Positions 1 to 6,710 of a stretch of DNA of 11,695 bases are shown here, in pieces. The position numbers and the translations under genes are program-made. The stretch covers positions 19,298 to 30,992 of the forward strand of contig DLDC01000220.1 in assembly GCA_002480935.1 (NCBI GenBank). Direction: 5' to 3'. Positions within the stretch are counted from its first letter, which is position 1; every line of letters begins with the position of its first letter. The notes under the pieces are model-generated. The model ran no database searches, had not been told where the DNA came from, and saw nothing but the letters and a program-made list of their open reading frames with translations. This DNA comes from Prevotella sp. UBA7782 (GTDB taxonomy: Bacteria > Bacteroidota > Bacteroidia > Bacteroidales > Bacteroidaceae).

Positions 1-658
1 TCCTGTTGCATGATGTCTTTTTGCGATCCTTGGGTAATGATGCCACCCGAACCGATGTTATAATAGTAGGCCAACAGCTGCGCAGTGTCTCTTCTTACTT
101 CGCCATCGGGGTCTATTTGCTTAAGTGCCTGAATGCTTTGTCCTTCCAAGCCCACATAATAGAAATAGGTGGAAGTAACTATATAAAACTCTGAATGGGC
201 ATAGACGAACCGCTTTTCCTGATGTGGCGACAGCATATCACGCTCTTCGCCAATGCGGGCAATGCGTCTTTGCGCCTGTTCATAATAATCATAAAACTCT
301 TTATTAGCAGACTTTCGCTGGCACAATCGCATGTGCTGCACGTCGGCAACAAGCAGTTCTATCTGATTGTCTGTAATGGTATAAACCGAATCAAGGAGCT
401 GTGCGGCATGCTGAAAATTCATTCGCATGATATCAACAAAGGCCAGGTTGTTGAGTGCCTCAGCCTTTCCGGCATCATAACCGCCGCTCAGTTGGAGCGC
501 GCGGCGAGCGTAAACAGCCGTAGAATCCAGGTTTCGGTAATGATAGGCATACGACTCTTCGTTCAGCACGTCAGTTTGTTCAGAGCCCGAATGCGACTGA
601 CAGGCTGAAAAAAGCAAAAGGCTCCATAGGCACAAGAGCCCTACGAAGCCTTCTGCAT
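1..658 (-). CDS. Sensor-like lipoprotein, DUF5112/DUF5113 type, N-terminal part; likely start frameshift
   Basis: A continuous open minus-strand frame runs from inside the end of eda to the left window edge, about 218 codons. It reads as a hydrophobic signal (VGLLCLWSLLLFSAC) with the candidate lipobox cysteine at 600-602. A helical, TPR-like region follows, with motifs such as NEESYAYHYRNLDS, YDAGKAEALNNLAF, AAQLLDSVYTITDNQIELL and IVTSTYFYYVGLE. From memory this matches Bacteroidales DUF5112/DUF5113 proteins, whose C-termini are often histidine kinases; that part would lie beyond the window. The only well-placed ATG (656-658, 8 nt after the eda stop) is in another frame and meets TAG after five codons. 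One extra A in the AGAAGG run would restore MQKGFVGLL. TTG at 633-635 or 693-695 are weaker starts. It probably shares the kdgK-eda transcript. Family call moderate; coding status of the frame good. Confidence 0.6.
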
Positions 659-666
659 GAATGCCT

Positions 667-1338
667 TTAGGCGCGTGCAGCCTTGATGTAGCCAAGAGCC
701 TCTACGCACTTATCTGTAATGGCCTGCCAGTTCTTTGCAGCAACCACATCCTTGGGGAAGAGCTTAGAGCCCATGCCCACGCACAGAACGCCAGCCTTTA
801 TCCACTCAGTGAGGTTGTCCTTGTCGGGCGAAACGGCACCGGTAACCATGATGTTAGACCAACGCAGCGGGCCCAGAATGTTCTTAACGAACGACGGACC
901 GCCCACATTACCTGCCGGGAAAACCTTTGTGACGTCGCAACCCAGAGACTGTGCGTTGCTCACCTCAGTAACAGAGCCGCAGCCGGGGCTGTAAGGCACG
1001 AGGCGACGATTGCATATCGTGGCGATCTCAGGAACCAAGTTAGGACCTACGATGAAGTTTGCGCCAAGCTGAATGTACAATGCTGCCGTGGGTGCATCAA
1101 TCACCGTGCCGGCTCCGAGTATCAGTTCGGGGCACTCTTTGTCAGCCCATTTCACCAGCTCGCCAAACAGTTCGTGAGCGAAATCGCCGCGGTTTGTGAA
1201 CTCAAACACACGCACTCCGCCTTCGTAGCAAGCCTTTATGACGTTCTTGCACACGTCGATGTCTTTGTTGAAGAATACAGGCACCATGCCCGTTTCCTTC
1301 ATTGCCTCAATCACTTGAATTTTATTAAACTTAGCCAT
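667..1338 (-). CDS. eda: KDPG/KHG aldolase (Entner-Doudoroff aldolase)
   Basis: A 223-residue cytosolic class I aldolase that cleaves 2-keto-3-deoxy-6-phosphogluconate to pyruvate and glyceraldehyde-3-phosphate; the family often also handles 4-hydroxy-2-oxoglutarate. The TIM-barrel landmarks are all present: GMVPVFF near residue 17, VRVFEFTNRGD with the likely catalytic Glu46 and Arg50, LGAGTV near 74, PYSPGCGS near 115, the Schiff-base Lys138 in VTKVFP, and the phosphate-binding end VTGAVSPDNL-like / GVLCVGMGS at 165-191. After FPA the sequence is GNVGG where E. coli has EANGG. Length is typical for the family. The ATG at 1336-1338 begins MAKFNK. It lies 55 nt downstream of kdgK with no TAnnTTTG box between them, so co-transcription is likely. 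The product acts directly after KdgK. Confidence 0.93.
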   Translation of the reverse strand: MAKFNKIQVIEAMKETGMVPVFFNKDIDVCKNVIKACYEGGVRVFEFTNRGDFAHELFGELVKWADKECPELILGAGTVIDAPTAALYIQLGANFIVGPNLVPEIATICNRRLVPYSPGCGSVTEVSNAQSLGCDVTKVFPAGNVGGPSFVKNILGPLRWSNIMVTGAVSPDKDNLTEWIKAGVLCVGMGSKLFPKDVVAAKNWQAITDKCVEALGYIKAARA

Positions 1339-1393
1339 TCCTATTATATAATGTTATTAGCTTATGTTTATCAGTTAAAGAAAATCGCTTTTA

Positions 1394-2416
1394 TTAGCGC
1401 TGAACACGACCGTTGGCGTTGCCACCTGCCAGGCTTTCAACCTCTTGAGCGCTCACCAGGTTGAAGTCGCCGGGTATAGTGTGCTTCAAAGCCGATGCTG
1501 CAACGGCAAACTCAAGAGCCTCTCCCTGTGTCTTCTTGGTGAGAAGGCCGTGGATAAGGCCGCCTGCGAACGAGTCGCCACCACCTACACGGTCGATGAT
1601 AGGCATGATGTCGTAATGCTTGCTCTGATAGAATTCCTTGCCATCGTATATAAGAGCCTTCCAGCCATTGTGCGAAGCAGAGAGCGACTCACGCAGTGTA
1701 GACACCACATACTTAAATCCGAACTCCTTCATCATGCCCTTGAAGATGCCGTAATAGCCCTCAGCGTCGGTCTTACCACCCTCTACATCAGCATCAGGTT
1801 TGAAGCCGAGGCACAGCTGAGCGTCCTCTTCGTTGCCTATACAAACATCAACATACTTCATCAAGGGGCGCATCACAGAAATGGCTTTCTCTGATGTCCA
1901 AAGCTTCTTACGGAAGTTCAGGTCTACAGAAACAGTCACGCCATGGCGCTTGGCAGCCTCGCAAGCCAGCTTGGTGAGCTCTGCAGCCTTGTCGCTAATG
2001 GCCGGAGTGATGCCTGACCAGTGGAACCACTGAGCACCTTCCATTATCTTATCGAAATCGAAGTCTGAAGGATCAGCCTCTGCTATAGCGCTGTGGGCAC
2101 GGTCATAGATAACCTTTGAGGGGCGCATAGAGGCACCCGTCTCAGCGTAATAGAGTCCTACTCTCTCGCCACCGCGTGCAATGTAGTCGGTGTGCACGCC
2201 ATAACGACGCAGCGCGTTGAGGGCTATTTGCCCAATTTCGTGCTTAGGCAGCTTTGTTACGAAGTAAGCTTCATGCCCGTAATTAGCCACGCTGACAGCC
2301 ACATTTGCCTCACCGCCGCCGGGAATGATGCGGAATGATTCACTCTGAACAAAGCGCTCGTTGCCCTCAGGGGACAAACGGAGCATAATTTCGCCTAATG
2401 TTACAATTTTAGCCAT
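1394..2416 (-). CDS. kdgK: 2-keto-3-deoxygluconate kinase (PfkB/ribokinase family)
   Basis: A 340-residue cytosolic sugar kinase that phosphorylates 2-keto-3-deoxygluconate with ATP to give KDPG, the substrate of the adjacent aldolase. It begins with the PfkB N-terminal strand (MAKIVTLGEIMLRLSP) and has the substrate-loop motif PGGGEANVA at 32-40. It carries the KDG-kinase-like FHWSGITPAIS at 131-141 and VSVDLNFRKKLW at 162-173. The C-terminal PfkB signature is RVGGGDSFAGGLIHGL, with Asp281 as the expected catalytic base in the anion hole. The usual 'AGD' is 'GGD' here, a common variant in this branch. It is the first gene of the minus-strand kdgK-eda unit and diverges from the LacI regulator. 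A good Bacteroidetes promoter lies about 70 nt upstream of its ATG, giving a leader of roughly 65 nt. Confidence 0.93.
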   Translation of the reverse strand: MAKIVTLGEIMLRLSPEGNERFVQSESFRIIPGGGEANVAVSVANYGHEAYFVTKLPKHEIGQIALNALRRYGVHTDYIARGGERVGLYYAETGASMRPSKVIYDRAHSAIAEADPSDFDFDKIMEGAQWFHWSGITPAISDKAAELTKLACEAAKRHGVTVSVDLNFRKKLWTSEKAISVMRPLMKYVDVCIGNEEDAQLCLGFKPDADVEGGKTDAEGYYGIFKGMMKEFGFKYVVSTLRESLSASHNGWKALIYDGKEFYQSKHYDIMPIIDRVGGGDSFAGGLIHGLLTKKTQGEALEFAVAASALKHTIPGDFNLVSAQEVESLAGGNANGRVQR

Positions 2417-2486
2417 TTTGTTTTGCTTTAAAAATATTAGTTAGTTTGTTACTATATTGTTGCTCTTCACATTCTGTTATGGACCA

Positions 2487-2518
2487 CAAAGTTAGCCATA
2501 AAATCCCGAAAGGAGAAA
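2487..2518 (-). promoter_or_regulatory. Promoter for kdgK-eda unit
   Basis: On the minus strand, TAACTTTG (2494-2487) matches the Bacteroidetes -7 consensus TAnnTTTG exactly. A TTTC element (2518-2515) lies 20 nt upstream, in the position and spacing expected for the -33 box. Transcription would start near 2482, about 65 nt before the kdgK ATG. The remainder of the divergent gap separates this from the lacI promoter by about 50 nt, leaving room for shared control. Confidence 0.6.
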
Positions 2519-2565
2519 TAAAATGCCGATTTTTTTATTGTGCGCAACAAAATAAACAGCTGTGC

Positions 2566-2598
2566 TTTCACACAATTCAACTTTTATTGTTAATTTTG
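2566..2598 (+). promoter_or_regulatory. Promoter for LacI-family regulator gene
   Basis: TAATTTTG at 2591-2598 fits TAnnTTTG, with TTTC at 2566-2569 as a weak -33 box 21 nt upstream. A start near 2603-2605 would give a leader of about 30 nt. An 8-bp palindrome ACAGCTGT (2556-2563) sits just upstream of the -33 position, but is too short to call an operator. Confidence 0.5.
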
Positions 2599-2633
2599 CA
2601 CACACATAAGAGCAAATCAAACGCAATGGCAAT

Positions 2634-3698
2634 ATGACAGAAAGAATCAGGATAAAAGACATAGCTGCCCTCTCGGGAGTATCGGTGGGCACCGTAGACC
2701 GGGTGTTGCACAACCGGCCCAACGTCTCGAAGCCCGCTCGCGAAAAGGTGGAAAAGGCTCTCAAAGAGATGAATTATCAGCCCAACATGTATGCCAGCGC
2801 ACTGGCTTACAACCGTTCATACATCTTCTTCTGCATCTTGCCCCGCCATGCCAGCGAGGCTTATTGGGAAGAAATAGAGCAAGGTGCCAGGCGCGCTGTG
2901 GAGCAACGGCGTGACTTTCACATCGCCGTAAAGTTCATGTACTATGAAAGATTCAACGTCAAATCATTCAGAGAAACCTTCAAGAAGTGCCTGGCTGAGA
3001 ACCCAGACGGCGTTGTCGTCGTGCCGGCTGAGCTGGATGTGACGCGCGAATTTACCGACAAGCTGCACGAAAGCGGCACGCCTTTCATCCTGCTAGACTC
3101 TTATATGCCTGACCTCAACCCGCTGTCATTCTTTGGCCAAGACTCTTTTCAGAGCGGATTCTTCGCTGCCAAGATGCTCATGCTGGTGGCTCACGACGAG
3201 AAGGAAATCATGTTTATGAAGCAAACCAAGAACGGACGCGTGGGATCTAAGCAGCAAGCCAACCGCGAAGTGGGCTTCAGGCACTACATGAAAGATCACT
3301 TCCCGGATGTGAAGATATCAGAGATAGACCTTCCGCTGGAGGATGAGAGAGCGTCATACGTTGCTGCCCTGGAGCAGTTTTTCACCAAGCATCCCAATAT
3401 ACGCCACTGCATCACGCTCTGTTCAAAGGCACATATCGTGGGCGACTTCTTATTGAAGAGCAACCGGCGCGACATACAAATCATGGGATATGACGTGGTA
3501 GACAAGAACAGAGAGTGCCTCAAGCAAGGCTCCATTTTCTTCCTCATAGCTCAACATGCCTATCAGCAGGGCTTTCTTTGCATCGACACGCTCTTCAGAG
3601 CCATCGTGCTGAAGAAGGAAGTGCAGCCCGTTAACTACATGCCTATTGAGCTTCTGTCAAGAGAAAACATCGACTTTTATCACCGATTCCAAATATAA
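2634..3698 (+). CDS. LacI-family transcriptional regulator, probable hexuronate/KDG regulator
   Basis: A 354-residue DNA-binding regulator. The N-terminal helix-turn-helix spans about residues 5-50: IRIKDIAALSGVSVGTVDRVL, then the NYQPN turn and a hinge-like ASALAYNRS with the conserved leucine (Leu57). Residues about 61-345 form a periplasmic-binding-protein-like sensor domain, with GVVVVPAEL near 126, TPFILLDSYMP near 149 and IQIMGYDVVD near 281. The GTVDRVLHNRP form is typical of Bacteroidetes LacI proteins. It sits between divergent kdgK-eda and downstream uxaA, so a regulator sensing KDG or a hexuronate intermediate is the natural inference; the ligand cannot be read from sequence. ATG 2634 overlaps the end of a three-codon upstream frame (2626-2637). 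The uxaA start is 170 nt downstream, with a repeat element in between. Confidence 0.92.
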   Translation: MTERIRIKDIAALSGVSVGTVDRVLHNRPNVSKPAREKVEKALKEMNYQPNMYASALAYNRSYIFFCILPRHASEAYWEEIEQGARRAVEQRRDFHIAVKFMYYERFNVKSFRETFKKCLAENPDGVVVVPAELDVTREFTDKLHESGTPFILLDSYMPDLNPLSFFGQDSFQSGFFAAKMLMLVAHDEKEIMFMKQTKNGRVGSKQQANREVGFRHYMKDHFPDVKISEIDLPLEDERASYVAALEQFFTKHPNIRHCITLCSKAHIVGDFLLKSNRRDIQIMGYDVVDKNRECLKQGSIFFLIAQHAYQQGFLCIDTLFRAIVLKKEVQPVNYMPIELLSRENIDFYHRFQI

Positions 3699-3712
3699 TG
3701 AATATCAGCGAG

Positions 3713-3816
3713 TTGCATATCGCATTGCAAAACCATGCTTTTCGCGACGCGAAATAGGCCTTTTTGGCATGCGAAACAGGCCTTTTTGCAACGCCAAAAG
3801 GCCCATATTGCAAAAC
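3713..3816. repeat. Palindromic, tandem-repeat intergenic element upstream of uxaA
   Basis: Two 22-bp units lie head to tail (3749-3770 and 3771-3792), sharing GCGAAAYAGGCCTTTTTG. The second unit forms a hairpin with the sequence after it: GGCCTTTT (3779-3786) pairs with AAAAGGCC (3796-3803) around a 9-nt loop. The first unit's GGCCTTTT (3757-3764) could compete for the same partner. The whole is flanked by a direct repeat of ATTGCAAAAC (3724-3733 and 3807-3816). A 15-bp palindrome at 3740-3754 abuts the tandem units. This architecture suggests a dispersed extragenic repeat family in the genome; copy number cannot be determined here. Confidence 0.6.
3740..3754. promoter_or_regulatory. Perfect 15-bp palindrome, candidate operator
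   Basis: TTTCGCGACGCGAAA has two perfect 7-bp arms around a single central A, 115 nt upstream of the uxaA start and 42 nt after the LacI gene. Symmetry and position would suit a dimeric regulator such as the adjacent LacI protein. LacI-family operators more often have an even centre, however, and this palindrome merges into the repeat element, so it may simply be part of that. Confidence 0.3.
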
Positions 3817-3868
3817 GAAATCAATATACCGCAATAAAGAAAAACAAATTATCAAAAAACAAAACATC

Positions 3869-5365
3869 ATGAAGCAATCATCATTCATCAAAATCAATCC
3901 GGCCGACTCCGTAGTAGTTTGCCTCCGACCTTTTAAAGAAGGTGAGACAATAGAAGCCGACAGCAAGACCATAAAGGTGCTGCAAGACGTTCCGGCGGGC
4001 CACAAAGTGCTCTTGAAAGACGTGGCCGAGGGCGAGAACATCATCAAGTATGGCTACCCCATTGGCCATGCCAAGAAAGCCATGAAGGCCGGCACATGGA
4101 TTAACGAAAACAACCTGAAAACCAACCTTGCAGGCACTTTGGAGTACAGCTATAAGCCTGTAGACGAGAAGCTCGACATTCCTAAGGAGGAAAGAACCTT
4201 TATGGGCTATCAAAGAGCCAATGGAGAGGTGGGCATAAGAAACGAGATATGGATAGTGCCCACTGTGGGCTGCGTGAACGGAATAGCCGAAAAGCTGGTG
4301 GAGAAGCTCACCAAGGAAACTCAGCTCAAGGGTATCGACGGCATACATGCATGGCATCACAACTACGGATGCTCACAACTGAGCGGCGACCATGAGAACA
4401 CTCGCAAGGTGCTGCGCGACATTTGCCTGCATCCCAACGCAGGCGGAGTGCTCGTGTTGAGCCTCGGATGCGAGAACAACCAGCCCGATGCCTTCATGGA
4501 GATGCTTGGCGACTATGACAAGAACCGCATCAAGCTGCTCGTAACACAGAAAGTGGAGGGCGACGAAGTAGAAGAGGGCATGAAACTGTTGCGACAACTA
4601 TACAGCCAGGCCACACAAGACAAGCGCACGCCGGTGCCTTTGAGTCACCTGCGCGTGGGACTGAAGTGCGGCGGAAGCGACGGCTTTAGCGGCATAACGG
4701 CCAATCCGCTCGTCGGAGCATTCAGCGATTATCTCGTAGCACAGGGCGGAACGAGCATCCTGACCGAGGTTCCCGAGATGTTCGGAGCCGAAACCATACT
4801 GATGAACAGATGCAAAAACGAGGCGCTCTTCCATCAGACGGTAGACCTGATAAACAATTTCAAGGAATACTTCTTGTCGCATGGCGAGCCCGTAGGCGAG
4901 AACCCATCGCCCGGAAACAAGGCCGGAGGCATATCAACCCTTGAAGACAAGGCCCTGGGATGCACGCAGAAGTGCGGCAGAGCACCCGTGAGCGGCGTGC
5001 TGGGATATGGCGACCGCCTGAAAGAACACGGTCTCAACCTGCTCTCAGCGCCCGGTAACGACTTGGTGGCTGCCACAGCCTTGGCTGCAGCAGGATGCCA
5101 GATAGTGCTCTTCACCACCGGTCGCGGCACGCCATTCGGCACGTTTGTGCCCACAATGAAGATTTCGAGCAACTCCGGTCTGTTTGAGCGCAAGCCCAAT
5201 TGGATAGACTTCAACGCCGGGCAACTGATAGAAGGAAAGGACATGAGCGAGGTGCTGAAGCTCTTCACCGACAAGATTGTGGCGGTGGCAAGCGGAGAGC
5301 ACACACGCAACGAGGCTAATGGCTACAGCGAGATAGCCATCTTCAAGAACGGCGTAACCCTATAA
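3869..5365 (+). CDS. uxaA: Altronate dehydratase
   Basis: A 498-residue cytosolic lyase that dehydrates D-altronate to 2-keto-3-deoxygluconate, a metal-dependent step of galacturonate catabolism. An N-terminal SAF-like domain (about 8-85, with VQDVPAGHKVLLKD-like and YGYPIGHA motifs) precedes the UxaA catalytic part. That part shows GYQRANGEVGIRNE near 113, PTVGCVNG with Cys135, HHNYGCSQLSGDHENT with Cys168, LSLGCENNQPD with Cys201, LKCGGSDGFSGITANP near 265, ALGCTQKCGRAPV with Cys365 and Cys369, and FTTGRGTPFGTFVPT near 415. The frame is open upstream to an ATG at 3764, but those 35 codons read through the repeat element; ATG 3869 starts the family's normal N-terminus. No TAnnTTTG box was found between the regulator gene and this start, so it may be read from upstream or from an atypical promoter. 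Confidence 0.93.
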   Translation: MKQSSFIKINPADSVVVCLRPFKEGETIEADSKTIKVLQDVPAGHKVLLKDVAEGENIIKYGYPIGHAKKAMKAGTWINENNLKTNLAGTLEYSYKPVDEKLDIPKEERTFMGYQRANGEVGIRNEIWIVPTVGCVNGIAEKLVEKLTKETQLKGIDGIHAWHHNYGCSQLSGDHENTRKVLRDICLHPNAGGVLVLSLGCENNQPDAFMEMLGDYDKNRIKLLVTQKVEGDEVEEGMKLLRQLYSQATQDKRTPVPLSHLRVGLKCGGSDGFSGITANPLVGAFSDYLVAQGGTSILTEVPEMFGAETILMNRCKNEALFHQTVDLINNFKEYFLSHGEPVGENPSPGNKAGGISTLEDKALGCTQKCGRAPVSGVLGYGDRLKEHGLNLLSAPGNDLVAATALAAAGCQIVLFTTGRGTPFGTFVPTMKISSNSGLFERKPNWIDFNAGQLIEGKDMSEVLKLFTDKIVAVASGEHTRNEANGYSEIAIFKNGVTL

Positions 5366-5374
5366 GGGGGCGCC

Positions 5375-5386
5375 CGAAGGCCCGGA
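5375..5386 (+). repeat. Gene-end 12-mer, copy 1
   Basis: CGAAGGCCCGGA begins exactly 10 nt after the last base of the uxaA stop codon, in a GC-rich stretch. The identical 12-mer recurs at the same offset after the stop codon of the gene ending at 7529. Confidence 0.5.
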
Positions 5387-5402
5387 AGGCCCCACTCCGG
5401 GC
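5380..5402 (+). other. GC-rich intercistronic hairpin
   Basis: GCCCGGA (5380-5386) and TCCGGGC (5396-5402) form a perfect 7-bp stem with a 9-nt loop between uxaA and the antiporter gene. No T-tract follows, so it is not a standard intrinsic terminator. It could protect the uxaA 3' end or modulate expression of the downstream genes. Confidence 0.5.
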
Positions 5403-5423
5403 TGATAATAACATGAATGGATA

Positions 5424-6707
5424 ATGATGACAAACAAGAAAGGTATCATAGCACTCAGCCCATTGCTGCTGTTTGTAGTGCTCTATTTGGTGACCAGCAT
5501 CATAGCGGGCGACTTCTATAAGGTGCCCATCACGGTGGCCTTCATGCTGTCGAGCATATATGCCATAGCCATATCCGGCCATCAGCCGCTGGCCAAACGC
5601 ATTCAGACTTACAGCGCGGGGGCCAGTACAGACAACATGATGCTCATGCTTTGGATATTTGTTATGGCAGGCGCATTTGCCAACACGGCCAAAGAGATGG
5701 GCAGCATAGACGCCACCGTGGTGCTAACCCTCAACGCCCTGCCGGCCAACATGCTGCTGGCGGGCCTCTTCTTGGCCTCTTGCTTCATATCCATCAGCAT
5801 AGGCACCAGCGTGGGAACCATCGTGGCTCTCACGCCAATAGCGGCCGGCATAGCCCATTCTACGGGTGCCAGCGTGCCCTTCATAGTGGGCATAGTGGCC
5901 GGAGGCTCCTTCTTCGGCGACAATCTGTCGTTTATCAGCGACACAACAGTAGCTGCCACACGCACCATGGAATGCAAGATGAGCGACAAATTCAAGGTAA
6001 ACTCGTTCATAGCCATACCCGCCGCCATGGTGGTTCTCACACTTTACTTGTTTATGGGGGCCGGCATCAACGTGCCCTCACACCTGCCTGACGTTAACTT
6101 CATAAAGGTGTTGCCCTACTTGGTTGTGCTCGTCACGGCGGCATTCGGCATGAACGTGCTGGTGGTGCTCACCATAGGCATCGCCCTCACGGGCATCATA
6201 GGCATATCCGACGGCACTTACGACTTGTTCGGATGGCTTCATGGTATGGGACAAGGCATTACAGGCATGGGCGAACTGATTATCATCACGATGATGGCAG
6301 GCGGCCTGCTGGAGATAATACGCATGAACGGGGGCATAGACTATATCATAGAACGGCTCACGGCACACATCAGCGGCAAGCGAGGAGCAGAGCTTACGAT
6401 AGCCTTTCTGGTGAGTTTTGTAAACGTGTGCACGGCCAACAACACCGTAGCCATACTCACTGTGGGCGGCATAGCCAAGCAGGTGAGCCGCCAGTTTGGG
6501 ATAGACAATCGTAAGGCGGCAAGCATCCTTGACACCTTTTCGTGCTGTGTGCAGGGCATCATACCCTATGGCGCGCAGTTGCTCATGGCTGCCGGACTGG
6601 CCAAGATAAACCCGGTGAACATTCTGCCATACGTTTACTATCCGTTAGTGCTCGCCGTGTCGGCCATCTGCGCCATCTTATTCAGATTTCCCAAAAGATA
6701 CAGCTAA
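5424..6707 (+). CDS. NhaC-family Na+/H+ antiporter-like membrane transporter
   Basis: A 427-residue polytopic inner-membrane protein with about 10-12 hydrophobic segments, starting at residues 8-28. The NhaC-type signature is clear: ISIGTSVGTIVALTPIA near 124-140, then GGSFFGDNLSFISDTTVAATR at 160-180 with polar FGDNLS and SDTT groups expected in the ion path. Charged or polar residues also lie within the membrane region near VNVCTANNTVAILTVG (333-348). Family members exchange Na+ for H+, and some exchange organic anions such as malate for lactate. Placement 58 nt after uxaA and 3 nt before the next gene implies one transcript, so it might balance Na+ or move an organic acid made by this pathway; the substrate is inferred only. 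ATG 5424 overlaps the stop of a three-codon frame (5413-5424). Confidence 0.85.
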   Translation: MMTNKKGIIALSPLLLFVVLYLVTSIIAGDFYKVPITVAFMLSSIYAIAISGHQPLAKRIQTYSAGASTDNMMLMLWIFVMAGAFANTAKEMGSIDATVVLTLNALPANMLLAGLFLASCFISISIGTSVGTIVALTPIAAGIAHSTGASVPFIVGIVAGGSFFGDNLSFISDTTVAATRTMECKMSDKFKVNSFIAIPAAMVVLTLYLFMGAGINVPSHLPDVNFIKVLPYLVVLVTAAFGMNVLVVLTIGIALTGIIGISDGTYDLFGWLHGMGQGITGMGELIIITMMAGGLLEIIRMNGGIDYIIERLTAHISGKRGAELTIAFLVSFVNVCTANNTVAILTVGGIAKQVSRQFGIDNRKAASILDTFSCCVQGIIPYGAQLLMAAGLAKINPVNILPYVYYPLVLAVSAICAILFRFPKRYS

Positions 6708-6710
6708 ACG

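Noticed and set aside
661..1464. 267-codon plus-strand open frame opposite eda
   Set aside because: It lies antisense to a clear aldolase gene, has no recognisable domain, and its Cys/His/Arg-rich composition is what the reverse of a well-coded gene gives.
2539..2563. Short palindromes (TGCGCA and ACAGCTGT) in the kdgK-lacI gap as LacI operators
   Set aside because: The symmetric cores are only 6 and 8 bp, and the flanks do not extend them. They do not resemble the palindrome upstream of uxaA.
3749..3792. Possible CRISPR-like repeats
   Set aside because: Only two units, directly adjacent with no spacer, and no cas gene nearby.
3764..3868. 35-codon N-terminal extension of UxaA from an upstream ATG
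   Set aside because: These codons translate the tandem repeat element and an AT-rich leader. The family's normal N-terminus begins at the ATG at 3869.
4598..5310. Overlapping minus-strand frames opposite uxaA
   Set aside because: They are shadows of a strongly conserved gene and carry no recognisable motifs.
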